Positions 1 through 11,800 of a stretch of 64,000 bases of DNA are shown one piece after another. Source of the stretch: Notamacropus eugenii. Taxonomy: Eukaryota; Chordata; Mammalia; Diprotodontia; Macropodidae. The stretch spans positions 334,942,651 through 335,006,650 of the forward strand of contig NC_092874.1 of assembly GCF_028372415.1 (NCBI RefSeq), given 5' to 3'. The notes under the pieces were generated by a model. It was not told the origin of the DNA. It worked only from the letters and a program-made list of their open reading frames with translations, and made no database searches. A program made the position numbers and the translations under genes. Position 1 is the stretch's first letter. Every line of letters starts with the position of its first letter.

Positions 1-2253
1 CATTTCAAGCTGTCGGGGTAGGACTGGACCTGAGAGCTAAGTTAGGTTGCAGCACTTTGTTAGTTTCAGCGTATGAGAATATGTCTGCTTTTTTTCCCCT
101 GAAAATCTAGAATTTTTTGAAAACAACAGCATTTTGAATTTCTGTTTTTCTTTTAAGGAAAATCAAACTAGAAACTTTTTTCCCTGGGGATGATGTTAAA
201 GGGAACTCAAACTCTGCTTTGTGTGTAGCAAGGAGACAGACAAAGATCAAAATTCTCTTCTGCGTAACTTTGGTTTGACACTTTTCTATGGACACCTTGT
301 ATAATATTTTATATGACCCACCTAGGCATGGAATTGAAGTGGGAAATTAGGGCGAAAGGCTCTTCTTCTCCTTGTTAGAGTAATGTTTTGTAATAAATTC
401 AGTGAGAGGAGAAAGAGAGAAGGGGAAGGGACTTCCCCTGGTTGGATATTAATATCCAGAGCCCAGATGAGAGATGATTTGAAAGTGTGTGGGTTTGTGG
501 TAAAATAGGGGAGACAGGCTAGTTGGAGAGACTGTCGTTGCAGTCACAAAAAATTCTGGGAGCTCCAGGTGGTTCACACTAGCTCCCTCCCTCCCTTTCT
601 CCCCACCCATGCTTCAGCTTCACAGAGCGAGATGTCTTTTCATTAGTAAAGAAGGAACAAGCTATTCCCTCAAGCTCCAGGAGAGTCCTGGCTTCAGTTT
701 ACCTAGAGAGACCATGTGGATTCTTTCAAGCTTGTTCCCGGGGTGGCCTGGAGAGCAATCCGTTCTCTCTGTTTGCTGTTCAGGCGAACCCAGCTACCTC
801 CCACACCCTCTGCTTTTCCCTTTCTCCATGTTAGTCACTGCAGTGGGAGATGCTTGGAAATGCATGGATGACTGAACTGTAAAATGGGTTTGTAAAGGAG
901 GGTGATTCCAAAACTCTCCCCTTCTCAAGGATTCCCTCTCAATTTTTCAACATTTTGCCCTAGTGCTTCCATGAAGGGTTCTAGGAACAAGCATTGTGTC
1001 CCTCTTTTCTAGGTCTGAGTATGAGAAAGAGTCAAGTACTTTCCTTAGAATTGGTTTAGGTGTATCTAGGCTGAGAGAGTCCTTCCTACCTGCTGGCTGG
1101 TGAAGTTGTCCAGGCAAGGAAAGTAGCTACGTGGGAGAGGTTGTCTCACAGGGTGAGGGCAGAGGGCCAAAGGGAGGAGACAAAACCTTGACTCAATTTC
1201 TCCAGAGCCAAAACGCATTCCTGTGATCCATGAGAAAACATAAGCTAAAAGCATGTCTACAGCCAGTTGTAACCCTTCTTTCCTCTTCCCCATTCCTACC
1301 CTAGCCAGCCAGCCACCTCTAGCCTAGTGACTAAACACTTCATTTTGGTATGGGTAAGAGGATCATAGGTTTAGAGATGAAAGGGACCTTTTAGAGACCA
1401 TCTAGTACAATCTTTTCATTTTGCAGGAAGAAAACAAGACCCAGACAAGTTGAGTAACTTGCTAAAAGTCTCAAGTAGTAAGTGCTAGACCTGGGATTTG
1501 AACAGAGATTCTCTGACTTCCAAGACCTAGAATTCTTTCTATGTACCAAGATACCTCCCAGGATATGCTATTTAAAAATACATATATTTTGGCCTGTATC
1601 TTAGAGCATCTGGTTTGAGTGGCAGTGCACTTTTCAAGAAAAGGCACATCTGGTCAACCTTGATGTAAAGGCATTCTTCTTCTGAAATTAATTCCCTATC
1701 TGGGGACTTCATCTTATTTAAGGGTTTTATCCCAAGGGTAAAGGAACTTGCCATGGACCAGGCCCCCCAGGACTGGCTTGTAAGTCAGATGGGTCTACAG
1801 TATATTGCCATGACTTTGACCTGTCTCTAGATTCATATTGAGGAGGAATTAGAAAGCCTGGCTTAAGATAGGTAAAGGGCACATCTGTGTGTGTCCCACA
1901 CCCAGCAGTTTAGAGAGCTTGAAGGGGAGGTTCATGCCTGACTGCCTTAGACACATGCTGTGGACATGCCTGCAGCATTTGCACTCCTGGATAAAGAGAA
2001 TTCTTCAGCGTCCAGTGTTAATGCTCTTTTATCCTTCATTAGTATTCATTCCCTCACTCGTGGGTACATAATCTGTTTATCTACCTATAATATCTAAAAC
2101 ATGAGGCAGGTGCGGCTGTCCCATCCCTAACACAATTGGGAATGGGGAAAAGGGACATTTCATGCCTACTGTGGCTCACTGGTGCTCTAATAGACGTCTG
2201 CTTTAAGGAACAGACAGATTCCAGATGGTATCGCATCGACAGAGGAGGTTATT

Positions 2254-2321
<68 letters not shown>

Positions 2322-3107
2322 TGCTCAAACGCGTGCTCAGTAGGGGGAGGAGAAGCATTAGCAGGGAGTCAAAATGACTTTTCACCTGCCAGTTGAATGA
2401 GCTGGTTTCAGTGCCCAGCACGGCTAGGTCAAACTGGAAATTTCAAATGCTGCTACTACATTACAGGATCCAGAAATCCCAAAGGAAAGCAGGAACGGGA
2501 ATCACGCCACTATGGGATTTTGATCTGTCAAAGGAAAAAAACGGGGAGGGATGCTGGGGAGGGGCACAGGGCGGGGAGTGTTGGGGGACAAATGAGGAGG
2601 GAGGGCAGATGGCAAAAGGGCAGGGAGGCAGGGAAAAAGCAAGAGTGTGAGCTATTGAGCGACCTAATGATACAAGTCAGCCAGTTCAGACACCTGCATT
2701 GGTTGCCTGGTCCTTGGCAAAGCTGAGCTGGAAGGGATGTTCAGGCTGGAGTTACAAGCTCGACATTACTGACACAGAAAATGCCAATATGTGCACAACT
2801 GGTGAGGAACCAAAGGCAAAGGGGAAAGAATATTTTAGAAGGTGGAGGAGGGGAATGGGAAGGATGGGAAATAAGTGGAGGGCCAGGGTGTTTGCCGCTT
2901 CTGCTCTACTAGCAAAGGGCTTTTATCATGAGAACGGCAGCGGTGAAAGTAGACACGCCAAATGCTGGCCCGGCTTTCAGAGGTAAAAGAATACGCTCCA
3001 TTTGAATCCTCTCTGTCTCTCGTCTCTCCCTTTCTCTCTGCCCCTCTCCCTCTCCCCCTTTCCCCCCCTCCCCCCCGCCATCTTTCTCTCTCTTTTTCTT
3101 TTCACAG
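1..3107 (+). other. RAI1: RAI1 upstream intron (partial)
   Basis: No coding exon seen. It holds a decayed CORE-SINE at about 1365-1560, a (GT)n microsatellite at 2255-2320, and the polypyrimidine tract and acceptor of the big coding exon at its end. Short ORFs here have no recognisable product. Confidence 0.75.
2255..2320. repeat. (GT)n microsatellite
   Basis: About 33 uninterrupted GT units in the RAI1 upstream intron; the open frames across it are artefacts. Confidence 0.97.
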
Positions 3108-3603
3108 ATAACCAGCCTGAGCCATGCAGTCTTTTCGAGAAAGGTGTGGTTTCCATGGCAAGCAGCAGAGCTACCAGCAGACTTCACAAGATTCCTCACG
3201 CCTGGAGAATTACAGACATCAGAGCCAGGCAGGGCTGAGCTGCGAGAGGCAGAGGCTGCTGGCCAAGGAGTACTACAGTCAGCAGCCCTATCCGGCTTAT
3301 GACAGCACGGCCTCGGCTGCTGCCGACAAATACCCCCGGGGCAGCAAGCCCCTTCCCGGCCAACAGCCGCTCCAGGGGAGACCGACCTTTTCCAGTTACA
3401 ACGTCCAGGAGAACAGTCCCTACCCAGCGCGCTACTCAGGAGAGGAGAGCCTGCAGACATGGGGAGCCCAGCCGCAGGCCCTCGCAGGAGGGGTAGCCAA
3501 GTATGAAGAGAACTTGATGAAAAAGACAGCAGTGCCCTCCAGCAGCCGCCAGTACCAGGAGCAGAGCACTCAGCTGCCCTTCCGGACTCACTCCCTGCAC
3601 CTC

Positions 3604-3641
<38 letters not shown>

Positions 3642-3978
3642 GCTGCAGCAGCAGCAACAGCAGCTGCAGCAGCTACAGCAGCAGCAGCAGAACCCCTTGA
3701 CGTACCCCAAGCTCCAAAGGCAGAAGATCCAAAATGACATCGCCCCTATGTCCTTTCCCCAGGGCTCTCACTTCCCCCAGCATTCCCAGTCCTTCCCTAC
3801 CTCCTCCACCTATTCGGCTGTCCAGGGGGGGAGTCAGGGAGCCCACTCCTTTAAGAGTTGCACTGCCCCATCCAACCAGCCCCATGAGAGGTCCCTGGCT
3901 AGCAATGCCAACCTGACTCCAGGGCAGAGGGTACAAAGCTTGCACAGCTACCAGTCAGGCAGGATGAGCTTCGACCAA

Positions 3979-4017
<39 letters not shown>

Positions 4018-7000
4018 ACTCTCCAAGGAAGGCACCATGCCCAGGAAACGCTGCATTATCAGAACATAGCTAAATACCAACATTACAATCAGCAGGGCCA
4101 GAGCTACTGCCAGCCAGATACCCCAGTGAGGACCCCTGAGCAGTACTACCAGACCTTCAGTCCTAGTTCCAGCCATTCCCCGGCACGGTCCATGGGCCGT
4201 TCTCCCTCTTACAGCTCCACTCCATCTCCACTGATGCCCAACCTGGAGAACTTCCAGTACAGCCAGCAGACACTCAGCACGGGAGCCTTCCCTGCCAACA
4301 TCACAGATCACAGCCACTTCATGCCCCTCCTGAACCCTTCCCCAACAGACGGGACAAGCTCGGTGGACGCTCAAGCAGTGAATTGCAAGAATCTGCAGAA
4401 GGAGAAAATCCCCGAGAACCTTCTCTCAGACCTCAGCTTGCAGAGCCTGACTGCTCTGACCTCACAAGTGGAGAATATTTCCAATACTGTGCAGCAACTT
4501 CTGATGTCCAAATCTACTGTTCCCCAGAAGAAGGGCATGAAGAACCTTGTTCCGAGGACCCCAGAGCAGCTCAAAGGTCAGCACTGCAGTCCAGAGAGTG
4601 GCAGCTACTCTGCTGAACCTGTGGGCACCCCTCTGTCCGAGCCCCTTAGCAGCACCCCACAGTCCATTCATGCCGAAGCCCAGGAGGCAGACTACCTGAG
4701 TGGTTCAGAAGATCATCTGGAAAGGACCTTCCTGTATTGTAACCAGACCCGGAATAGCCCCGCCAGGGTCAACAGCAACTCCAAAGCCAAGCCTGAGTCA
4801 GTGTCCACTTGCTCAGTCACCTCCCCTGATGATATGTCCACCAAGTCTGATGACTCCTTTCAGAGCCTCCACAGCAGTCTGCCCCTTGACACCTTTACCA
4901 AGTTTGTGGCCAGCGATCGGGAATGTCCCCGTCTGCTCCTCAGTGCCCTCTCCCAGGAAGAGCTGGCTTCGGAGATCATCGTGTTACAGGAAGCCATCAG
5001 TGAAAAGGCTGATAAAGGCTGGAGTGAATCTCCTGTTCTGACTAAGGACCCCAGCAAGTCCTCCTTCTCTCTAGAGAACCACAATACCTGCCTAGATCCT
5101 GTGGGCAAGAACGCCTGGTCCCACCCAGCTGAGACAGAAACCCTCCCCGATCCCCTCCACATCAGCAAAGGTAGCAATGCCAAGGACTTCAGCGAGGAGC
5201 TGTTTGAGGACCCCCCTGTGGGGTTCACCATGCCTGAAACCAAGAAATTACCCTGTTCTCTTCCATATGGTCCCAAACCGAATCTCCCAGATGCTCCGTC
5301 TAACTCTGGGACGGCTGCTTTTGGCTGCTTTCCTGATACTACCACTGACTCGGTGGGTTCCGGTGATAATGCGAACCCCTTTGCTTGGCCAGAGGAGAAC
5401 TTGGGGGATGCTTGTCCCCGTTGGGGTCTACACCCCACAGAGCTTCCTAAGGGACTGGGTCGAGGGAAGCCTCCTGAGGGGGCCAGCAAAGAGAAAACAA
5501 ATGATACTGTTTGTATGGGCTTTCCAGAGGGAGAGCCAGCAAGCGAGAAGGACGAGGCAAGAGATTTCAAGCAGGAGGAGGTCAGAGAAGTGAAGGAAGA
5601 GGACATCCTGGGGTGCCAGGAGGCCAGCAAAGCTGACCGGTGGCTGGAGGACAGTAGGCATTGCTGCCCGGCTGGTGACTTCAGCGACATCTCCTTGCTG
5701 CCCTCCTCAGAGAGAAAGGACCTGGAGGCAGAAGAGTACTCCTCCCTGTGTGAGCTCCTGGCCAGCCCTGAGCAAAGGCCTGGGCTGCAGGATCCCTCTC
5801 CCCCAAAGACCCCCCTGATCTGCACCAAGGAGGAACCTGATGAGGCTCTCAGCCCAAAGGCCAACTGGGTTTCTCCCTGCCGCCTCTCAGGAGATTCTGT
5901 CATCCTGCTGGGGCCAGCCGTGGGTACAGAGTCCAAGGTGAAGAGTTGGTTTGAGTCCTCCCTGTCTCACATGAAGCCGGAGGAAGGGGCCACCGAGAAT
6001 GAGGGCGCGCCTCCAGAGAACATAACCCCCAGCGCCCCCCTGCCCGGGAAGCCGAACAAGCCAGCATTGCCTGAAAACACTTTGGCCAAGAAAGGGCCGA
6101 TGCCTCGAGGGAAGAGCCTGAGGAGCCGGCGGGTACAGAGAGGGCTGCCAGAAGGAGAGGAATCTGGCTGCAAAGCCCCAGATCTGCCCAAGGACCTTTC
6201 ACTGCCAGAGCCCTGCACAGGGCAGTCCCAGGGGCACACCGAAGGGGCCGGTGCCCCTGGCCAGCTGGGTCCTGCCGGTAGGGTCGTGGCCGAAGGGCTG
6301 CCCAGGATGTGTACCCGCTCTTTCACTGCCCTTAACGAGCCCCGAACCCCCGGCTCCCACCCACCAAGCCTAACTGGGGCATCCTCCCAACCTGAGAAGC
6401 TGGGGACAAAACAGAGAGCCAGTTTCAAGTCTGGGAAGAGAGCGGGAAAGCTGTCCCCTAAGGTGGCTTCTAGCCCCAGTGACCCTGCAGCTTTGCCAGT
6501 GCCCAGCCTAGCCCAAGAGAGCAGCTCCATGGGGCCCAAGATGAAGGAAACCGAGTCCCCAGATACCCCAGCGAAGGACCAGAGATCCATGATCCTCCGG
6601 TCTCGGACCAAAGCCCAGGAGCTCTTTCACCCCAAGCGGAGGAGGCCTACCGAAGGGAGGCTGCCAAACTGCAAAACTGCCAAGAAACTCATTTCTAATA
6701 ACCACCTACCACCCAGCTTCAAGATGCCTGGCAGTGCCCAGAAAGAGGGGAAAGCAAACCGGAGGGTGAAACTCCCCAAACCTGCATCGAGCGTGGGAGG
6801 CAAGTTGCCCGAACGCCAGCTGCACTCCCTGAAGAGGAAGTCCACCTTCATGTCCCCAATTCCGGCAAAGAAGAGGAATCTCATTCTCCGCAGTGGCGGC
6901 AGCCCTGGGAACCTCAAGGAGGAGAAGGCCGAGACTTCCCCCAGCCTCTTCAAGAGGATCTCCAGCCCCAAAAAAGCCAAGTCCACCAAGGGCACCTGCG

Positions 7001-8823
7001 AGCCCGCCCTGAAAGCCCCTCCTCCAGAGACCCCCAACGTCTGCATCAAAATCACGTCCCGAGCCGCCTTCCAGGGAGCTATGAAGACCAAGGTCCTGCC
7101 TCCGCGCAAGGGCAGAGGCCTGAAGCTGGAAGCCATCGTGCAGAAGATCACCTCTCCCAGCCTGAAGAAGTTTGCATGCAAAACAGCCACGGCGGCTGCA
7201 GCGGCAGCGGCGGCGGCGGCAGCGGCGGCAGCGGCGGCCGCAGCGGTGGTGGCTCCGACCCACAGCGGCCCCCTGAGCCCTTCCCTCCCCGAGAAGGACA
7301 GGGCCCTCAAGAAGGCCGGGGCCGGCCCGGCCGGGGCAGAAGCGAGGCCCTTCCACCCGGGCATGGCTCCGAAGCCTCCCGCGGCCCCCGGAGCGGAGCA
7401 ATTATGCAGAAATTCCAACAGCAGATCCTTAAAAGGAAAACTAATGAACAGTAAGAAACTGTCCTCCGACTGCTTCAAGGGGGAGGCCTGCTCCTCTCCG
7501 GAGACACCGCAGCAGGACGAGCAGCAGCAGCCCGGCGCGGCCGGCGCCGAGGCAGCCAAGGGTCTCGGCCTGGGGACCAAGAAGAGGAGCCGGAAGGGGA
7601 AGGCGGCCGCCCTGGGCCTGGACAAGCGAGCCCATCTGGCGCCGGGCCTGCTCCTGGCCTCCGTGGGGGGTGCCCTGGCCGGTGGCGGGGAGGACGGCGA
7701 AGGGGGAGGAGGGAAGAAGGCCCACGCGGAGGGCCAGGGCCTGAGCGTGGAGCCCCCGGAGGGCAGGGCCCCCCAGCCCCAGACCAGGGCCCAGAAGCAG
7801 CCGGCCGGCCAGGCCAGCTACAACGGCGGCTACTCCAAGCGGCAGCGCAAACGGCTCACTCGAGGCAAGGCCAAGAACGTGGCCCCCCAGTGCAAGAGCC
7901 GGGCCAAGAGGCGAAGGCAGCCGCAGCACGCGCCCCCCTTGGACCCGGCCGAGCCCGAGATCCGGCTCAAGTACATCTCCTGCAAAAGACTCCGGACGGA
8001 CAGCAGGGCTGCGCCCTTCTCCCCCTACGTGCGGGTGGAGAAGAAGGATGAGTTCACCACCACCTGCACGGTGGTCAACTGCCCCGGGGAAGAGCCCAAG
8101 CCTTCCTCCTCCTCCTCCTCCTCTTTTTCCTCCTCCTCCTCCTCCTCCTCTTCCTCCTCTTCCTCCGCTGCCTCCCCCACCACCTCCTCCTCCGCCCTGG
8201 CCACCCTCCCCGGGGCCCGGGCCGTACTGCCCCTGTCATCCACCATGCACCTGGGGCCTGTGGTTTCCAAAACCCTGAGCGCGGCCTGCCTGGTGTGCTG
8301 TCTCTGCCAAAACCCTGCCAACTACAAAGACCTGGGGGACCTCTGTGGGCCCTACTACCCTGAGGACTGCCTGCCCAAAAAGAAGTCCAGACTCAAGGAG
8401 AAAGTGAGGGCGGATGGCCCGGGGGAGGAGGCAGCGCCCCCCCTGGAAAGAACACTCAGAGGCCTGGAGAGCCACTGCTTGGCTGCCCCGGGCCCCGGGA
8501 AGCCCCCCAGGCTGGATGGCACCACCGACTCGACCAAGCAGAGCGCACTGAGGTCCAGCTCCCGGGGCCTCTACAGGAAACTCCAGAGCTGCTACTGCTG
8601 CGACGAGCAGAGGACCGAAGAGGAGGAGGCCGCCAGTGCGGCTGACAAGCCGAGGAAGCACGAGTGCAGCAAGAGCGAGGCCCCAGCGCCGCCGGCGGAG
8701 CTCAACGGAGACACGCAGGAGCACTGGGTGCATGAAGGCTGTGCCATATGGACTGCAGGCGTCTACCTGGTGGCCGGGAAGCTGTTCGGTCTGCAGGAGG
8801 CGATGAAGACAGCTGCAGATGTG
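3108..8823 (+). CDS. RAI1: RAI1 giant coding exon (16 nt of 5' UTR plus codons 1-1900)
   Basis: A pyrimidine tract ending ttttcttttcacag at 3107 is a strong acceptor. The ATG at 3124 has G at -3 and begins the recognisable [11 protein letters not shown]-terminus. The reading frame stays open for 1900 codons and leaves through GTG|gtaaga after 8823 in phase 0. As in human RAI1, one exon holds more than 90% of the protein. The frame continues to 8943 only because the intron happens to stay open; that tail is not RAI1-like. Antisense ORFs here are shadows of GC-rich, repeat-rich coding sequence. Confidence 0.96.
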
Positions 8824-11800
8824 GTAAGACTACTACCGCCCTGGGATGGCGTGGAGGGAGCTGTGGGGACTGGGCACTGGGCCCGGTTCAGGGCCTCCCC
8901 TTCCCTAGGTAGTGTAAGCGCAGGGACAAAGGGAAGGGAATGAGCTTTTATGAAGCACCCACCACCTCGAAAATGGAGGACAATAACCAACCAGCTACCC
9001 TCCAGGATACTCCAGGCCAGGCCAGGCACCTCCCTAGTACTCGGAAGGATGCCTTGGGGAGCCCTGATACATCACCAGGAAATTCTCCTGGCCAACTACA
9101 AAGCTTATCATCCTCCTGACCAAACCTATCGCCCACCGTTAAGGGTTCCATAACATGAGTTGGGCAATAGGAGAATTATATCTGTTAAGTAGAGGGAGGA
9201 AAGTGAAGAGGAGCCACCCTTAGCATCTGAAGGAAGCCAGAGTAGTGGAGGTGAGAGGGTGGGTCCTGGCCGCTGGAACTAGGACTTGTCCCTCCAAGCA
9301 TCTCCAGAGAGTCTTTGGATTTCCCACCCAGACTGTGACATTGGCCTCTGGAAGAGAATTCCCTAAGCATTTCTCTTGCTCCCTGTGAGGGTTTCCCATT
9401 CCCATCATTGTGCCCTTTGCCTGGCCCTGGGTGTGCAGCCTTTTTGCAGGAACCTGGGACTGAGTCATTCCCAGACCTTGGGTTCTTGCTCTGTCTTTGA
9501 CTCAACCTGTATTGGGCGTTTCCTTGTCCCAGTTCACTTAGAACCCAAGACTATTTAGAACTCCAGGGAAGGTTTTAGCTCATCCAATCCAATCTCTTCA
9601 TTTTACAGAAGAAGAAACTGGGGCTCACAGAGGGGAAATGGCTTCTACAGTCAATTAAATCCACATTGCCATATGCTCTCCCAGTTTTCTTTCTTCTTGC
9701 AACAGGACATATTTCCTCCTGCCTTGCTTTCCCTCACCTTTAAAATGAAAACAACCAGATTGCACATCCTAATTCCCCACCCCACCTGACCACTACCCAG
9801 AATCAAGGAGCTTTGAGGAAATCTTCTCTATCTGAAATGATAGAAATCAAGGCCTGAGTATAAGAAAATCTAGATAGACCACAGTGACATCTGAGGACCC
9901 TTCTTATCTGTAGCAATCCAGACAACAGGAGATATTGAGACAGCAGGAAGGGGTCATATAAATGAGGTCATACTCTTTTATTGTAAAAGCCCTTAAAGGG
10001 CCAGGCAAAATTAATGCTGTCATGGCACCAAAGAGAGGCCAAAGGGAAAACATGAGTCACCTTGGTTTTGTAGCAACATGTACTGCTCTGTATAACTAAG
10101 ACCCTCTCAGGATCAGCATCCAACACCCCCACATCCCTCCAAGGCACCATCAGAGTGTTGGACCAGCTGCTCAGCTAAAGGACAAGCACTGGTGTATTTG
10201 TGGAAGAGGCTGACGTGACTGTCTCCATTATATTTTGGTCTGTAGGTGGCATGGGTACGTCTGTGAGTTAACAGAAGGGAGGAACTTGGTTTTCAGGCCA
10301 AACAGAGTTAAGAAACAGTCCCTGCCTTATTCATGATGAGAGAAGGAAAGAGGTGATTGGGTTCTTATGTAGCCAACCCAGTCCTTCCCTCCTCTTGTCA
10401 ATTATTCAATTTAGAAAAAAAAAAATTTTGTCAGATGCCTGCCATGTGCATTTCTATTCCAGGAGCTATAAGAGATATGAAATTGAATGAGGCTCAGCCT
10501 TTTCTCTTCAAGGAGTTTGTAGTGTAATTAGGAAAGAAGGCATGGTGGTGGGCGAGCCAAAGGCCTATTCAAGGGATAGTTCCCCAACTCATCTCTTCTC
10601 GTGTTCCTCAGCTCTTTTATTTGGTTGTTCAGGTCTATGTCTACGCTTCTTGCCCACTATCTCTTTCATGTCAGATCCTGCCTTTGGTTTCTTCTCCCTA
10701 TGGAAATTACGGTGTGGGGACTTTCCCATCTCCCCATAGTTCCAAAGCTGGACTGTTTTCCCACCCAGTGTCAGATGCTGCCCCCTGTTCTGTCACCCCA
10801 GCTCAGCTGGGAGTCAAGAACAGGTGCAAACAAGCACTTTGCCTTCCGATTTTCTTGCCCTCATCCCCCAAAAGAATGATTTGATGCCTTGTCTGAGCTG
10901 GAGGTGGCCCGGGGAGGAGGGAGCAAGTGCGTCAAGAGCAGCATGTCGACAGGAACGGTTTCGTGTTAAGATGCCAAGAGGGTGCTTACCTGAGAAACAA
11001 CTCCCCTTCCCCCCCCCAACCAGTGTCATCACTCCAGGTGGCGTGGGCAGGATCTAAAGAACCTGCCAAGCAACAAAGGCTGGTTCAGCCTCAGCTGGGT
11101 TCCCCGGGTGATGCCCTGGGGAAAGAGCTGACAGAGCCGTGGGCAGGAGATGGTCCAGTTTTTCCCCAGCATCTGTTTTTACTTCATTAATTACCTTTCC
11201 CAAAGAGCCTCTTTCGATGACTATCCTGAACCCACCACCTTTCCCCCTTCTACTCTTTGGAAAGGAGGAGTTGGGAACAAGTCTGTTGCCTGCTAAAAGA
11301 CTCTATTCTGCCCTTACTTTTTCATATTCTGGGCTATGTGCAAGGACAGTGGTTCACTATCTGGCTTTCAGATTGGTTCCCAGAAAAGTTCCCTGACTCT
11401 AGTGGGCAGGTGGGCATCTGTTTTACAGCCTGGGGCTCAACCTTGCCTTTTATGTACTTTTCTGAGGAGGAAGATGTCACAAAATAGAATATTGTCATCT
11501 CTTCCCAGGTTCTGGTAGATCTCCGATGAACATTAGCCTGTCATCACTTAAGAGTGGTCTCTGTTGAAGCCCATAGCCCCAGGATAGTATCTCTTCCCAT
11601 GGTCTGGCACTCATCTGTTCAAGTGCACAGCAAAACTTGGCTACAACAAGCAGGGACAATCTTGAGGTTCATTCAATTGCAGAGTTTTAGAGAATACTGG
11701 AAATACAGAGTACATAGAGAATATTTCAAGTTCATAAATTTGGAGCTGGAAAGACCCTTAGAGATCTAGTCCAGCCCTTCTCTTCCCTTTTAAAAATGAA

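Noticed and set aside
2136..2421. ORFs encoding Cys-Val or Thr-His repeats over (GT)n
   Set aside because: Simple-sequence translation of a microsatellite; the same applies at 12347, 18547, 20571 and 28737.
4860..7625. Long minus-strand ORFs (up to about 358 codons) opposite the RAI1 exon
   Set aside because: They mirror the GC-rich, stop-poor coding strand, contain poly-Ala/Leu from the RAI1 repeats read backwards, and match no family.
8824..8943. In-frame extension of the RAI1 big exon
   Set aside because: It follows a good donor (GTG|gtaaga), and the next PHD residues are found at 14159; the extension has no RAI1 similarity.
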